Shown here: piece after piece, positions 8,406-17,191 of the stretch
Layout: every line of letters starts with the position of its first letter
How positions within the stretch are numbered: position 1 is the first letter of the stretch
Assembly (NCBI RefSeq): GCF_014836955.1
Contig: NZ_JACSPV010000004.1
Span: 114,331-178,330 of the forward strand
DNA length: 64,000 nucleotides
Direction: 5' to 3'
Source of the DNA: Bacillus norwichensis
GTDB taxonomy: Bacteria > Bacillota > Bacilli > Bacillales > Bacillaceae_C
Made by a program: the position numbers and the translations under genes
Notes under the pieces: model-generated
Told to the model about the DNA's origin: nothing
Database searches by the model: none
What the model saw: only the letters and a program-made list of their open reading frames with translations

Positions 8406-9740
8406 ATGGAAAATAAGTCGGAAAGCAGCATCATTATCGGTGTTGATGATAAAGTAAGTTATCCCAAGGCTTTTGTCCTCGGACTTCAGCATGTACTTGC
8501 AATGGATTTATATATAGCACCTATCATCATAGCTGGCCTTCTCTCATTAAGTGCCGAAAACACTTCTTTCTTTGTGCAAATGTGTTTTTTGGCAACCGGA
8601 TTGGCGACATTAATCCAAACAGGAGCTGGAATCAAACTGCCTGTTGTCCAAGGTCCTTCATATGTACCGATCGGTGCAATTGCCGCAGTCGGCAGCAAAC
8701 TTGGGCTTGGGGCTATCGCAGGAAGCTTGATTCCAGGAGCTATCCTCATTACAATCTTGGGTTATCCATTAAAAGTATTCGCAAAAACGGTAAGAAAAAT
8801 CATTCCTCCTTTAGTTGGAGGAACAGTTATTATTATAGTAGGAATCGCTTTGATGCCAATCGGACTTAATAATATTTTCCTTGCAGAAGGCCATATAGGT
8901 GAAAATACCACTATAGCTGCAGTTTCCGCTGGCGTTCTAGTTATTTGTATGCTTCTTGGTCGCAGGCTGCCTGGCATGGGAACTTTTTTCCGACTTGTGT
9001 CGGTCATAGTAGCTATTGTTGTTGGAACGATTACCGCTAGTTTCTTTGGAAATATTGATTTTTCTCCGGTAAAAGAAGCAAGCTGGTTCGCCCTTCCAAC
9101 GTTCTTTCCATTTGGAAAACCTGTTTTTGATATGAGCGCTATTATTACAATGATATTTGTTTATTTTATTATATTAATGGAAACAACCGGAACTTGGTTC
9201 GTAGTCTCCTCTGTCACTGGTAAGGAACTGGACGAAAAACGTCTGAACCGGGCATCTGTCGGCGAAGGGCTCGGCTGTCTTATCGGATCTTTATTCGGAA
9301 GCACACCACTGACAGGATACTCTTCCAATGCCGGACTTCTCGCCATCACCGGTGTTGCAAGCCGCATGGTTGTACTGATGAGCGGGCTCATTCTTGTCTG
9401 TCTTGGATTGATTCCAAAGCTTTCAACAGCCATCACCTGTATTCCTGAGCCGGTCATCAATGGGATTTTTGGCATTGTTTGTGTAGCTATTGTGACGAAT
9501 GGTATGAAAGTCATCCAGCCAATTAATATCGATGACCGTAATATGATTGTGATTGGTGTACCGATTTTACTCACGATTGCAGTAACGATCTTGCCGAAGG
9601 AAGTCCTGTATGCTGTTCCAGATTGGGCGAACTACATCCTTTCATCCGGAATCACTGTTGGAGCACTTGCAACGGTATTATTGAACTTATTGATCCCAGA
9701 CAAAAGAAATGGGGCCAATCAGACAAAAGAAGCTGTTTAA
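8406..9740 (+). CDS. NCS2 family nucleobase:cation symporter
   Basis: A purine/uracil/xanthine permease of 444 residues with about 12-14 membrane segments. Family marks are the TM1 motif LGLQHVLAM, VVQGPSYVPIGA in TM3, the TM8 glutamate in ILMETTGTWF, and the TM10 signature. That signature reads SSNAGLLAITGVASR, with Ser where most members have Gln, Glu or Pro before the Asn, so the substrate may differ from plain uracil or xanthine. It diverges from the Rieske oxygenase across a PurBox-like pair and probably supplies that enzyme's substrate (inference). GGGAGCG precedes the ATG. Confidence 0.88.
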   Translation: MENKSESSIIIGVDDKVSYPKAFVLGLQHVLAMDLYIAPIIIAGLLSLSAENTSFFVQMCFLATGLATLIQTGAGIKLPVVQGPSYVPIGAIAAVGSKLGLGAIAGSLIPGAILITILGYPLKVFAKTVRKIIPPLVGGTVIIIVGIALMPIGLNNIFLAEGHIGENTTIAAVSAGVLVICMLLGRRLPGMGTFFRLVSVIVAIVVGTITASFFGNIDFSPVKEASWFALPTFFPFGKPVFDMSAIITMIFVYFIILMETTGTWFVVSSVTGKELDEKRLNRASVGEGLGCLIGSLFGSTPLTGYSSNAGLLAITGVASRMVVLMSGLILVCLGLIPKLSTAITCIPEPVINGIFGIVCVAIVTNGMKVIQPINIDDRNMIVIGVPILLTIAVTILPKEVLYAVPDWANYILSSGITVGALATVLLNLLIPDKRNGANQTKEAV

Positions 9741-9765
9741 TTATGATAAAGCCCCTTAAATGATT

Positions 9766-9808
9766 CAGTCGAAGAAAACGAGTATTTTGTTTTCTTCGAC
9801 TGATTTTG
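9766..9808 (+). terminator. Intrinsic terminator after the permease
   Basis: A 14-bp perfect stem (CAGTCGAAGAAAAC with its complement) followed by ATTTTGC, 25 bases after the permease stop. Confidence 0.8.
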
Positions 9809-9916
9809 CATTTGAGCTGCTAAGGTAAGTGTTTTTAACGGGCACATATCTCTCTGGACATCTTCTTCCTTCATATATCGGGGGTTCCGCCGCTTTTCTC
9901 CATTTTTCTGGTTTCT

Positions 9917-11809
9917 CTATACATCACTTTGTGCCAATTCTTCAATCAGCAGAGAAAGCTCCTCCCACCGCTCCATCTTCTGCTCCAATGCGGTTTCGAC
10001 TTCCTGTTGTCGAGTAAACAGTTCCTGTACTTTTTCAGAATCACTGCCGGCTTCCACTATCTTTTCACCGATCTCTTCAATCTGTTCTTCGAGTCTGGCT
10101 ATCTCATCTTCGATGATTTCCCATTCCTTTTGATCTTTATAACTGAGCTTCGCAGGCTTTTTACTAGTTGGCTTCTGCTTGACCGTAGCTTGTATTTTAC
10201 TCGTTTCAAGTTTTGGCTCCTCAGAAGCTGAATCTAAAAATTCACTGTAATTCCCATAAAATTCATCAATAATGCCTGCACCTTTGAAGACAAGCAAACG
10301 ATCGACAACCCGGTCAAGGAAATAACGGTCATGCGATACCGAGATGATGACCCCAGGGAAATTTTCGAGGTAATCTTCCAATACACCAAGCGTCTGGGTA
10401 TCCAAATCATTTGTCGGCTCATCCAAAAATAAGACATTCGGTTCTGTCATTAATACTTTTAGCAAATAAAGCCTTCGCTTTTCTCCTCCAGAAAGTTTTC
10501 GTATATATGTCCATTGGGACGGGCGCGGGAATAGAAACCGTTCCAGCATCTGCTCCGCTGTAATAGCTTCCCCGTTTTTCGTATGAATGACGCTTGCTGT
10601 ATCTTTAATGTAATCAATGACGCGCTGGTCGCCGTCCAGTTCCTCATCACCTTGGGTATAGTATCCGATTTTTACAGTCTCACCCGTTTCAACTTCTCCG
10701 GCATCCGGGACAATCCGCTTCGCCATAATATTCAAAAGTGTCGTTTTTCCAACACCATTGGGACCAATCATTCCAATCTTATCGCCCGGCTTGAGCAGAT
10801 AATTAAAAGAATGGATCAGCATATTGCCACCAATGCTCTTTCCAACACCCTTCAGTTCAATGACCTTTTTTCCAAGCCTGCTCGTTCCAACTTGGAAAGC
10901 TGCTTCTTCTTTTCTTATATTGAATTTGCGATCCTGCATTTGTTCGACCCGGTCAATCCGAGCCTTTTGTTTCGTAGAACGGGCCTGAGCCCCGCGTCGA
11001 AGCCATGCTAACTCTCTCCGTAATGTATTGGCGTGTTTCTGCTGGTTTGATCGCTCCTCCGCTTCACGTTCCGCTTTTTTCTCAAGAAAAAATTCATAAT
11101 TTCCTTCATACGAATATAACTCTCCATTATCTAACTCGTAGATCCTGTTCGTTACACGGTTAAGGAAATAGCGGTCATGCGTGACAAGCAGCAAGGCACC
11201 AGGATAGCTTGCCAAATACTTTTCCAGCCATTCAATTGTAATATTGTCAAGGTGGTTCGTTGGCTCGTCAAGGATCAACAGATTTGCTGGCTGTATCAAT
11301 GCTTTTGCAATGGCCACCCGCTTTTTTTGACCACCGGATAATGAACTCACTTTTTGATCAAAATGTCGGATACCCAGCTTAGATAGGATCGTTTTTGCCT
11401 GAGCACTGGCATCCCACGCTTCCAACTCATCCATTTTCTGCTGCATGGAAAACAATTGCTCCTGCGCCCTTTCACTTTCCGGCTCATATTCTAGCTTTTG
11501 AAGCGCCTGTTCATATTGGCGCATCGCTTTCATAATTTCCGCTTCTCCATAATAGATTTGTTCTATAACCGTCAGGTCAGAGTCAAACTCCGGATCCTGA
11601 GCCAGATACTCAATCCGGTAATCCTTGGCATGATTGATTTCCCCTTGATCTGGACTCTCAATTCCAGCGACAATTTTCAAAAAGCTTGATTTCCCCGTTC
11701 CATTCACGCCGATTAATCCAATCCGTTCACGATCACGAATGATGCAGTTAATACCTTCAAACAAAACCTTATCTCCATAAGATTTATGTAAATCCTCAAC
11801 AGTCAGCAT
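9917..11809 (-). CDS. yfmR: ABC-F family ATPase (Uup/YfmR type)
   Basis: About 630 residues with two ABC domains and no membrane segments, acting on the ribosome. Walker A sequences are GVNGTGKSSF and GPNGVGKTTL. The signatures are SLSGGQKKR and KLSGGEKRR, and Walker B motifs end LILDEPTNHLD and LFLDEPTNDLD. The inter-domain linker (RRELAWLRRGAQARSTKQKA) and a C-terminal Lys/Glu-rich coiled coil (about 550-630) fit the Uup/YfmR branch, which helps stalled ribosomes. The length is close to B. subtilis YfmR. The ATG at 11809 is chosen because AAAGGGGC lies about 8 bases upstream; the frame extends to a TTG at 11827. Confidence 0.88.
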   Translation of the reverse strand: MLTVEDLHKSYGDKVLFEGINCIIRDRERIGLIGVNGTGKSSFLKIVAGIESPDQGEINHAKDYRIEYLAQDPEFDSDLTVIEQIYYGEAEIMKAMRQYEQALQKLEYEPESERAQEQLFSMQQKMDELEAWDASAQAKTILSKLGIRHFDQKVSSLSGGQKKRVAIAKALIQPANLLILDEPTNHLDNITIEWLEKYLASYPGALLLVTHDRYFLNRVTNRIYELDNGELYSYEGNYEFFLEKKAEREAEERSNQQKHANTLRRELAWLRRGAQARSTKQKARIDRVEQMQDRKFNIRKEEAAFQVGTSRLGKKVIELKGVGKSIGGNMLIHSFNYLLKPGDKIGMIGPNGVGKTTLLNIMAKRIVPDAGEVETGETVKIGYYTQGDEELDGDQRVIDYIKDTASVIHTKNGEAITAEQMLERFLFPRPSQWTYIRKLSGGEKRRLYLLKVLMTEPNVLFLDEPTNDLDTQTLGVLEDYLENFPGVIISVSHDRYFLDRVVDRLLVFKGAGIIDEFYGNYSEFLDSASEEPKLETSKIQATVKQKPTSKKPAKLSYKDQKEWEIIEDEIARLEEQIEEIGEKIVEAGSDSEKVQELFTRQQEVETALEQKMERWEELSLLIEELAQSDV

Positions 11810-11928
11810 TATGCCAGCCCCTTTCAAATGTTATTCTGCCGACACCCTGCCTGCTCCCGGCTTCGTGCCTAAATATATAAGATCAAACTGATAGAAAACC
11901 GTCTTTATTATTCAGATGTAACTTCTTC

Positions 11929-12044
11929 ATCAAATGCGTCTTGGCGTATTTGCACCCAGGGTTTGAAACCCCACTGAATGCAACGCCAATAAGCTTTCAT
12001 CTCGCCACTTACAAAGCCGAAGACTTTTGCCTAATGAAGTTAAA
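11929..12044 (+). repeat. Dispersed palindromic element, copy 1 (internally deleted)
   Basis: First of nine copies, opening ATCAAATGCG and closing TAATGAAGTTAAA. It lacks the central part (AGATTTT stem to TTTATTCAGC arm), so the left end joins directly to the GGGTTTGAAACCCC hairpin. Confidence 0.8.
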
Positions 12045-12300
12045 ATTTATTACATCTGAGAGGTCTGAAATGCACACATCACGGTAAAAACCCTTTAACG
12101 CCTCATAATTTATTATAATTCAAATTCAGAGATTCTGCTTTGTATGGTTGGAATTATGGGAAGTAGTTGAAGGAAAGTTTATAATAATTGAGGGGGCGAA
12201 CTAGATTAGACTCCCAATGTCTTGATGAATCTTTAACTTTTACAACAGTTATCTTACCTACACAAATTTACAACAATAAATTAGAGGTTCCTCAACCATA

Positions 12301-12449
12301 ATCAAATGCGCCTTGGCGTATTTGCGCCCAGATTCTATCAAGCTCTGCTCTAAAAATCTGTGGCATCTGCCAGAGGCTTTCACTTTATTCAACCAGGGTT
12401 CGAAACTCCACTGAACTGAAATAGGAGACTTCTGCTGAATGAAGTTAAA
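12301..12449 (+). repeat. Dispersed palindromic element, copy 2
   Basis: Begins ATCAAATGCGCCTTGGCG and ends GCTGAATGAAGTTAAA. It keeps the AGATT...AAAATCT stem and the ACTTTATTCAAC arm but lacks the CCACTT/AAGTGG hairpin. It ends 22 bases from the stop of the YbaK-type gene. With copy 1 it fills most of the 660-base gap between that gene and the ABC-F gene; nothing else was seen there. Confidence 0.85.
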
Positions 12450-12470
12450 ATGAGGAACCTCCGTTTTGAA

Positions 12471-12995
12471 TCAAGACTGACTGCTGATTGCGCCTGACTT
12501 TTGCTCCTTTTCTTCCTCCCAGCCTTTGCATACATCTACCCATGTGACAGCAGAAGAGTACTCATACAACTCTTGACACGAAAGCTCGATGGCTGAATTT
12601 GTGCTTCCACATGCGGGAAACACGCTTTCAAAGCGCTTTAGGGAAACATCTAAATATACTTTTAAATCATTCGCCAATCCAAAAGGGCAAACGCCGCCAA
12701 TGGCATGTCCTGTCTGTTCCAATACCTCATCCGGGGTAAGCATCCGAGCTTTAAAATTAAATAAATGCCGGAATTTTTTATTGTCAACCTTGGCATCGCC
12801 AGCAGCAACAACCAGAATCGCCTGATCTTCCTCTCCTCTGAAAGAAAGAGTCTTAGCGATCCGTGCCGGAATGACTCCTATTGTTTCCGCCGCCTGTTCC
12901 ACAGTGGCACTTGATGATTCAAACTCCATTATCCGATCTTCATAATTCCATTTTTTGAAATGAGCTTTGACACTTTCAAGTGACAAGTCTTTCAT
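12471..12995 (-). CDS. YbaK/EbsC-type aminoacyl-tRNA deacylase (YwhH-like)
   Basis: A 174-residue single-domain protein of the YbaK/prolyl-tRNA deacylase superfamily, which hydrolyses mischarged tRNA. Conserved features are TVEQAAETIGV, RIAKTLSFR, the ILVVAAGDAKVDNKKFR stretch with its functional lysine region, and GHAIGGVCPFGL. The length matches the YwhH subgroup. No partner synthetase is nearby. The ATG is preceded by AAAGAAAGGATG, and the gene appears monocistronic. Confidence 0.85.
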   Translation of the reverse strand: MKDLSLESVKAHFKKWNYEDRIMEFESSSATVEQAAETIGVIPARIAKTLSFRGEEDQAILVVAAGDAKVDNKKFRHLFNFKARMLTPDEVLEQTGHAIGGVCPFGLANDLKVYLDVSLKRFESVFPACGSTNSAIELSCQELYEYSSAVTWVDVCKGWEEEKEQKSGAISSQS

Positions 12996-13088
12996 CCTTT
13001 CTTTTTTTCTATATTATTTTGTTCTTCCCTAATCCACTTTCACCATTTTCCGAGTCTATATTCATATTAACGGAACAAAACCCCTTTA

Positions 13089-13514
13089 TTAGAGAGCCTT
13101 TTTAAACGAGTAGCAAAAACGGTCATATTCCATCTTATCTTCATAAAAACGATGTGCGTCCTCTCGTGATACAGCCGACTCCAAAGCAACCGTCACACAG
13201 CCATGCTCACGCCCCCACTCATGGACAAATGTGAGCAGCTGCTTTCCGTACCCTTTCGAACGGATATCCGACCTCGTCACAAGCTCGTGCACGAATACAT
13301 GACGGAAATAATACATATTGGTGCGAATTTGAATACCAGTGAAAGCAACAATTTCTCCACCATCATACATCGCATAAATCCTGTATCCATCCGGTTGCAT
13401 TGCACGCCAAATCTCACGGAAACGCTCTTCATCCAAAAATGGCCGCAAGTCTTTCATGAGCGGGAAAATTTTCACAACCTCTTCTTCTGTACAAAGTTCT
13501 TCTATTGTTATCAA
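13089..13514 (-). CDS. GNAT family N-acetyltransferase
   Basis: A small acetyltransferase of about 141 residues. It has the GNAT fold order: GEIVAFTGIQIR, then the acetyl-CoA loop region RSDIRSKGYGKQLLTFV, then VTVALESAVSREDAHRFYED near the C terminus. The acceptor is unknown. I prefer the TTG at 13514 because AGAGGA lies 9 bases upstream; the GTG at 13538 has no good site. It lies 93 bases upstream of the YbaK-type gene on the same strand. Confidence 0.8.
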   Translation of the reverse strand: MITIEELCTEEEVVKIFPLMKDLRPFLDEERFREIWRAMQPDGYRIYAMYDGGEIVAFTGIQIRTNMYYFRHVFVHELVTRSDIRSKGYGKQLLTFVHEWGREHGCVTVALESAVSREDAHRFYEDKMEYDRFCYSFKKAL

Positions 13515-13680
13515 TTGGCAGATTCCTCTCTTTCGCACTTCTATTTTATCAGAATAGGCTCAATCATTATAAAACTTTAGGAAAATCCGGAAAAATCTTA
13601 AAATTACACATCTATATGTTGTATATATGTAGATTTATAATAACAACATATGGTATAATCAATACATCCTATCAACGCCG

Positions 13681-13719
13681 GGAGGGATCTCACCTCTAGC
13701 TTTGATCTCCATTTTTTTT
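13681..13719 (+). terminator. Possible leader terminator before the Spo0E-like gene
   Basis: GGAGGGATC pairs with GATCTCC across a 14-base loop, followed by eight T residues. A TATAAT sequence at 13654-13659 could be a -10 box about 25 bases upstream, though no good -35 box is seen. If transcribed, it would make a very short RNA or attenuate the gene at 13790. Confidence 0.4.
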
Positions 13720-13789
13720 GGTTTTCCTGTGTAGCTTTACTAATAATTCCCCAGCTGCACAGATACAAAAACTACTAAGGAGAATTAAT

Positions 13790-13963
13790 ATGATGGAGAA
13801 AACGACTAACAACAAACGAAAACAAACTTTGCTAGACGAAATCTACTCACTTAGAAAAGAAATGATGATCTACGGCTCTACTAAAGGATTAACTAATCAA
13901 AAGACGATCGAATTAAGCCAAAAGCTAGATAATGCGTTAAACAAATACCAGTTAACATCTTAA
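13790..13963 (+). CDS. Spo0E-like aspartyl-phosphate phosphatase
   Basis: A 57-residue helical-hairpin protein of the Spo0E family, which dephosphorylates Spo0A~P or related regulators and delays sporulation. Helix one is RKQTLLDEIYSLRKEMM, the turn is YGSTKGLTNQKTIE, and the signature is SQKLDNALNKY (the family SQELD motif with Lys for Glu). The ATG at 13790 has AAGGAG 8-9 bases upstream; the frame upstream of it is not coding. It stands alone downstream of a possible leader terminator and supports a spore-forming host. Confidence 0.85.
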   Translation: MMEKTTNNKRKQTLLDEIYSLRKEMMIYGSTKGLTNQKTIELSQKLDNALNKYQLTS

Positions 13964-14195
13964 TAAATACACCTTTCCCTCCTGCAATGACCTTGGTCCA
14001 TCAAACATAGGAAGTAATACTTTTGTGTAGTTACCATCAAGCCTAAAGAAATACTATAAATCAACTCTGCTATCATGAGTCTATTGTTCTTCAAAACTTA
14101 AGAAAAGGGGAGGCATCTTTTTTTCTGTAAATCAAATAAAATCGGGCGGTTATTCAAACTCTTTAGTGTTGCAACTTCTTTTCCAGCTCAGCCCA

Positions 14196-14624
14196 CTACT
14201 CAACTATTTTGTTTAATATAGCGTGTACGTCTCTAAGCTCTTCTAACGTCACCTTTGAATAATATTTCCTTACAAGCAGCTCATCAATATGGTTGAGGAG
14301 CTGTAAATATTCTTGTCCCCGAGAACCAAGAGTAATATAAATCTCCCTACGATTGGCTGGGTTCACATGACGATTAATCATTTGTTTTTCTTCCAATTTT
14401 GGGATAACCTGACTGACCGCACTTTTGGAAATATTTAAATAAGCAGCAATGTCGTTGGACGTCACCGGCTGATTTCGAATGATATAAAACATCATTATTT
14501 CCTGCTGCGGGGTTAAATCAAAGCTTTTCAGATGTTGGGCTTCTTTTAGTTCTTGAGCAACCAATATCTTGAACTGATCAAATGTCTCATTTATTTGTTC
14601 AATAACTTTTAGATACTCTTTCAT
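14196..14624 (-). CDS. MarR family transcriptional regulator
   Basis: A winged-helix repressor of 142 residues. Its recognition region (TSNDIAAYLNISKSAVSQVIPKLEEK) and wing (NRREIYITLGSRGQEYL) are typical of MarR. It is divergent from the nitric oxide synthase gene 255 bases away. An inverted repeat upstream (14659-14683) is a likely auto-operator. Whether it also controls nos is not shown. Confidence 0.85.
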   Translation of the reverse strand: MKEYLKVIEQINETFDQFKILVAQELKEAQHLKSFDLTPQQEIMMFYIIRNQPVTSNDIAAYLNISKSAVSQVIPKLEEKQMINRHVNPANRREIYITLGSRGQEYLQLLNHIDELLVRKYYSKVTLEELRDVHAILNKIVE

Positions 14625-14658
14625 CGACTCACCCCGTATATTTAATGAACATCCCTTT

Positions 14659-14683
14659 TATAGTTTGGTTTATCAAACTTATA
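14659..14683. promoter_or_regulatory. MarR-type operator candidate
   Basis: An inverted repeat with half-sites AGTTTG (14662-14667) and CAAACT (14674-14679) and extended TATA flanks, 35 bases upstream of the marR start. Spacing and sequence resemble MarR/YusO-type operators. Confidence 0.55.
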
Positions 14684-14879
14684 AAACAATCAGCTTCAAT
14701 TGTCAATAAGGGCTAGATACTTTACCGGCACTCTTCTGAGATTGCCCCTTCAATATTGTTTCCTCTTAACATCTTCCTCCTTTTCCATCTTTTTTTAAAA
14801 AAAGGTTCAACAAATCGGCTCATTTTATCAGAGTTTTCATCCCTATCAATGGTACATTAATAGTACGGAGTTGATCATA

Positions 14880-15986
14880 ATGGCTTTATCTACTAAAAAT
14901 GATACAGCATTGCTTATAGAAGCAACCAAATTCATTCACACTTGTTACAATGAGCTTAATTTGACAAAAGAAGAGCAAATGAGCCGCATTGAGGAGATAC
15001 AGGAAGAAATTTTAAATACAGGTACATACACCCATAAAAGCTTTGAATTAACGCATGGAGCTAAAATGGCTTGGCGCAACAGCAATCGCTGTATTGGGCG
15101 CTTACTTTGGCATACACTGGATGTTTTTGATGCGCGAGACACCATGACTGCCGAAGCAGCCTTTGAGAAGTTATTAAATCATATTCATTATGCAACAAAT
15201 GAAGGCAAAATTCGCCCTGCCATCACCATTTTTGCACCACGAAAAGATGGAAATGACCCGATTAGAATTTGGAACCATCAACTAATCCGCTACGCTGGAT
15301 ATGAAAAAGAGGATAAAGTAGTCGGCGATTCATCATCCATTAAGCTCACGAAGATGTGTAAACAGATGGGGTGGCGCAGTGATCAAACACCCTATGATGT
15401 TCTTCCTCTCGTCATCCAAGAAAATGGTAAAGAGCCTAAGCTGTTTGAAATCCCGAAAGAATTCATTAAGGAAGTGGATATTACCCACCCAAATTTGGAG
15501 GGGTTCGACCATCTTGGTGTCAAATGGTATGCCGTTCCTATCATTTCTAGTATGCGTCTAGAAATAGGAGGCATTGACTACCCCATGGCTCCATTTAACG
15601 GATGGTATATGGAGACTGAAATTGGAGCCAGAAATCTGGCTGATCAGGATCGATATAATTTGTTGCCCGAAATCGCAAAGCTGATGGGCTTAGATACAAA
15701 ATCTAACCTTTCGCTCTGGGTCGATAAAGCGTTGGTTGAATTGAATATTGCAGTGCTCCACTCTTACCATCAAGCCGGTATAACGCTTGTTGACCATCAT
15801 ACCGCTGCAAAACAATTTAAAAACTTTGAGAAAAGCGAGTTGGAAAATGGTAGAGCTGTCACAGGTGATTGGACTTGGCTCATTCCTCCGTTATCACCTG
15901 CCACTACTCATATTTTCCATCAGTCCTATAATAATGATATCATCAGTCCGAATTACTTTTATCAGGACGATCCTGGGGAAAATTAA
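14880..15986 (+). CDS. nos: Nitric oxide synthase oxygenase
   Basis: A bacterial NO synthase oxygenase domain of 368 residues. It oxidises L-arginine through N-hydroxyarginine to citrulline and NO, using electrons from host flavodoxins since no reductase domain is fused. The heme-ligating cysteine is C71 in WRNSNRCIGR. The substrate and pterin side is marked by GWYMETEIGARNLAD and DWTWLIPPLSP near the C terminus. The length is normal for Bacillus enzymes. GGAG lies 9 bases before the ATG at 14880; the frame runs back to a TTG at 14871. A membrane-protein gene follows 32 bases downstream, and an SD-sequestering hairpin lies between them. Confidence 0.95.
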   Translation: MALSTKNDTALLIEATKFIHTCYNELNLTKEEQMSRIEEIQEEILNTGTYTHKSFELTHGAKMAWRNSNRCIGRLLWHTLDVFDARDTMTAEAAFEKLLNHIHYATNEGKIRPAITIFAPRKDGNDPIRIWNHQLIRYAGYEKEDKVVGDSSSIKLTKMCKQMGWRSDQTPYDVLPLVIQENGKEPKLFEIPKEFIKEVDITHPNLEGFDHLGVKWYAVPIISSMRLEIGGIDYPMAPFNGWYMETEIGARNLADQDRYNLLPEIAKLMGLDTKSNLSLWVDKALVELNIAVLHSYHQAGITLVDHHTAAKQFKNFEKSELENGRAVTGDWTWLIPPLSPATTHIFHQSYNNDIISPNYFYQDDPGEN

Positions 15987-15987
15987 T

Positions 15988-16008
15988 ACTCCCCAGAACA
16001 CTGGGGGT
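15988..16008 (+). promoter_or_regulatory. Intercistronic hairpin covering a ribosome site
   Basis: CCCCAG pairs with CTGGGG over an AACA loop, directly after the nos stop and 11 bases before the next ATG. The G-run in the right arm is the only ribosome-binding sequence for that gene, so the hairpin could limit its translation unless it is melted. There is no T-run, so it is not a terminator. Confidence 0.4.
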
Positions 16009-16018
16009 ATGCCCATCA

Positions 16019-16534
16019 ATGCAAAAGAAAAGCATTTTGAACAGGTATTTATTTATGGCTGTCGGGATGCTTCTGTACTTAATTATTCACGAGGGATTGC
16101 ATGTGCTTCAAGCTCATTATCTTGGAATATTTGAGAGCATCCGATTCATGGGCATTTTTGGCGTTGAAATACAAATAACCGAGCCTTTAACAATCAGTGG
16201 ACTCACTTTGGCATCTTTTTCAGGGTTAAGTAGTCTGGCAACAATCATTATAGGTTATCTACTCTATCTGTACATGCCGAAAATATTAGGTTTAGCGAAT
16301 AAAACAATCAAATCAATGCTATATTTTGTTACATTTATTTTTATGCTGATTGATCCACTATATATATCGTTGCTTTCTTTAGGTTTTGGCGGTGATATTA
16401 ATGGTATCTCTCAAGGATTGGGTCTTCCCCACATCGTGATTCGGATTTTTTATGGTGTAATTTTTGTTATTAATCTGGTCATCATTGTAAAAAAAGTGTA
16501 TCCTGCATATGTAAATGATTTTAATAAACAATAG
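16019..16534 (+). CDS. Membrane protein with HEGLH motif, downstream of nos
   Basis: A 171-residue protein with 4-5 predicted membrane helices. The first helix ends in IIHEGLHVLQAHYLG, an HExxH-type sequence like that of membrane-embedded zinc peptidases (M50/DUF3267-like). A second polar patch, GGDINGISQG (about 122-131), could hold a third ligand. A proteolytic role is possible but unproven; the family assignment is tentative. It follows nos closely and ends at a strong terminator, so the two genes are probably co-transcribed. Confidence 0.7.
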   Translation: MQKKSILNRYLFMAVGMLLYLIIHEGLHVLQAHYLGIFESIRFMGIFGVEIQITEPLTISGLTLASFSGLSSLATIIIGYLLYLYMPKILGLANKTIKSMLYFVTFIFMLIDPLYISLLSLGFGGDINGISQGLGLPHIVIRIFYGVIFVINLVIIVKKVYPAYVNDFNKQ

Positions 16535-16577
16535 GCCCATTACCGAAGGATACAAACTTCCTCCGGAATGGGCCTAT
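16531..16577. terminator. Terminator after the nos unit
   Basis: A long hairpin (ATAGGCCCATT...AATGGGCCTAT with inner CCG/CGG and AGG/CCT pairs) starting at the stop codon of the HEGLH gene. Confidence 0.75.
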
Positions 16578-16639
16578 ACTATTTCTCTCAAACTTTCTTC
16601 CTTGTGAATAATAAAAGTATAACTTGTTATGGAAACATT

Positions 16640-16700
16640 TATTCTAGTCCAGCTTCAACGGACAGGCTAGTGGCAAGCGAGCAAGTCACAAGGCGCTTTC
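16640..16700 (-). repeat. Truncated GCGCCT-type intergenic repeat
   Basis: Read on the minus strand it begins AAAGCGCCTTGTGACTTG and ends near GAAGCTGGAC, a shortened relative of the elements at 25491 and 60440. Its first bases form the last codons and the TGA stop of the DUF1641 gene. Confidence 0.5.
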
Positions 16701-17186
16701 GTTTTTCTTAGAATCTCCTAATTCCTTCCCCATTCCCTTTAAAAAATTCATCCCAAACTTTATAGCTCTGTTGATGTCGGGATCATTTAGTGCTTTCATC
16801 AATTGAAAGACGCCTACCTTTAGATTGTCGTTGTCCGCCTCAGCTTCACGCAGACCGGACTGGATGCCATCAGCCAGCTTGGCAGTTACTTCAGGGTCAA
16901 TCGCGGAAATAGCATTAGATGTATTGATCACATGATTAATCAAATTGGTAAAAGGCTCGCGGGACACCTGTGCAAGAGCTATTTTAGCTATGTCCTCCTT
17001 GGCCTTCACCATTGCCTGCAAAGCATCCAAGACACCTATATCTTCCAACTCGCCGGTAATTTCAAGAATCTTATTGAGCGCCTGTTCCTGGTCGGCAATC
17101 AATGACTGGAGCTCTGCCAACTTTTCTTGGCGGGTTTCTTCTTCAGTTTTCTTCTTTTTCTTGATCGTCGTAACTGGAGTCGCCAT
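16686..17186 (-). CDS. DUF1641 protein associated with formate dehydrogenase (YjgD-like)
   Basis: A soluble, mostly helical 166-residue protein with a Lys/Glu-rich N terminus (about 1-35) and the DUF1641 core (DIGVLDALQAMVKAKEDIAK, then LADGIQSGL and FQLMKALNDPDINRAI). Family members sit next to formate dehydrogenase-like genes in Bacillus and many other bacteria. Here it starts 5 bases after the fdhF stop. Its job is unknown, perhaps assembly or electron transfer. The last few codons (about Glu-Ser-Ala-Leu-stop) lie inside a dispersed repeat, so the natural C terminus may have been altered. Confidence 0.85.
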   Translation of the reverse strand: MATPVTTIKKKKKTEEETRQEKLAELQSLIADQEQALNKILEITGELEDIGVLDALQAMVKAKEDIAKIALAQVSREPFTNLINHVINTSNAISAIDPEVTAKLADGIQSGLREAEADNDNLKVGVFQLMKALNDPDINRAIKFGMNFLKGMGKELGDSKKNESAL

Positions 17187-17191
17187 TGATC

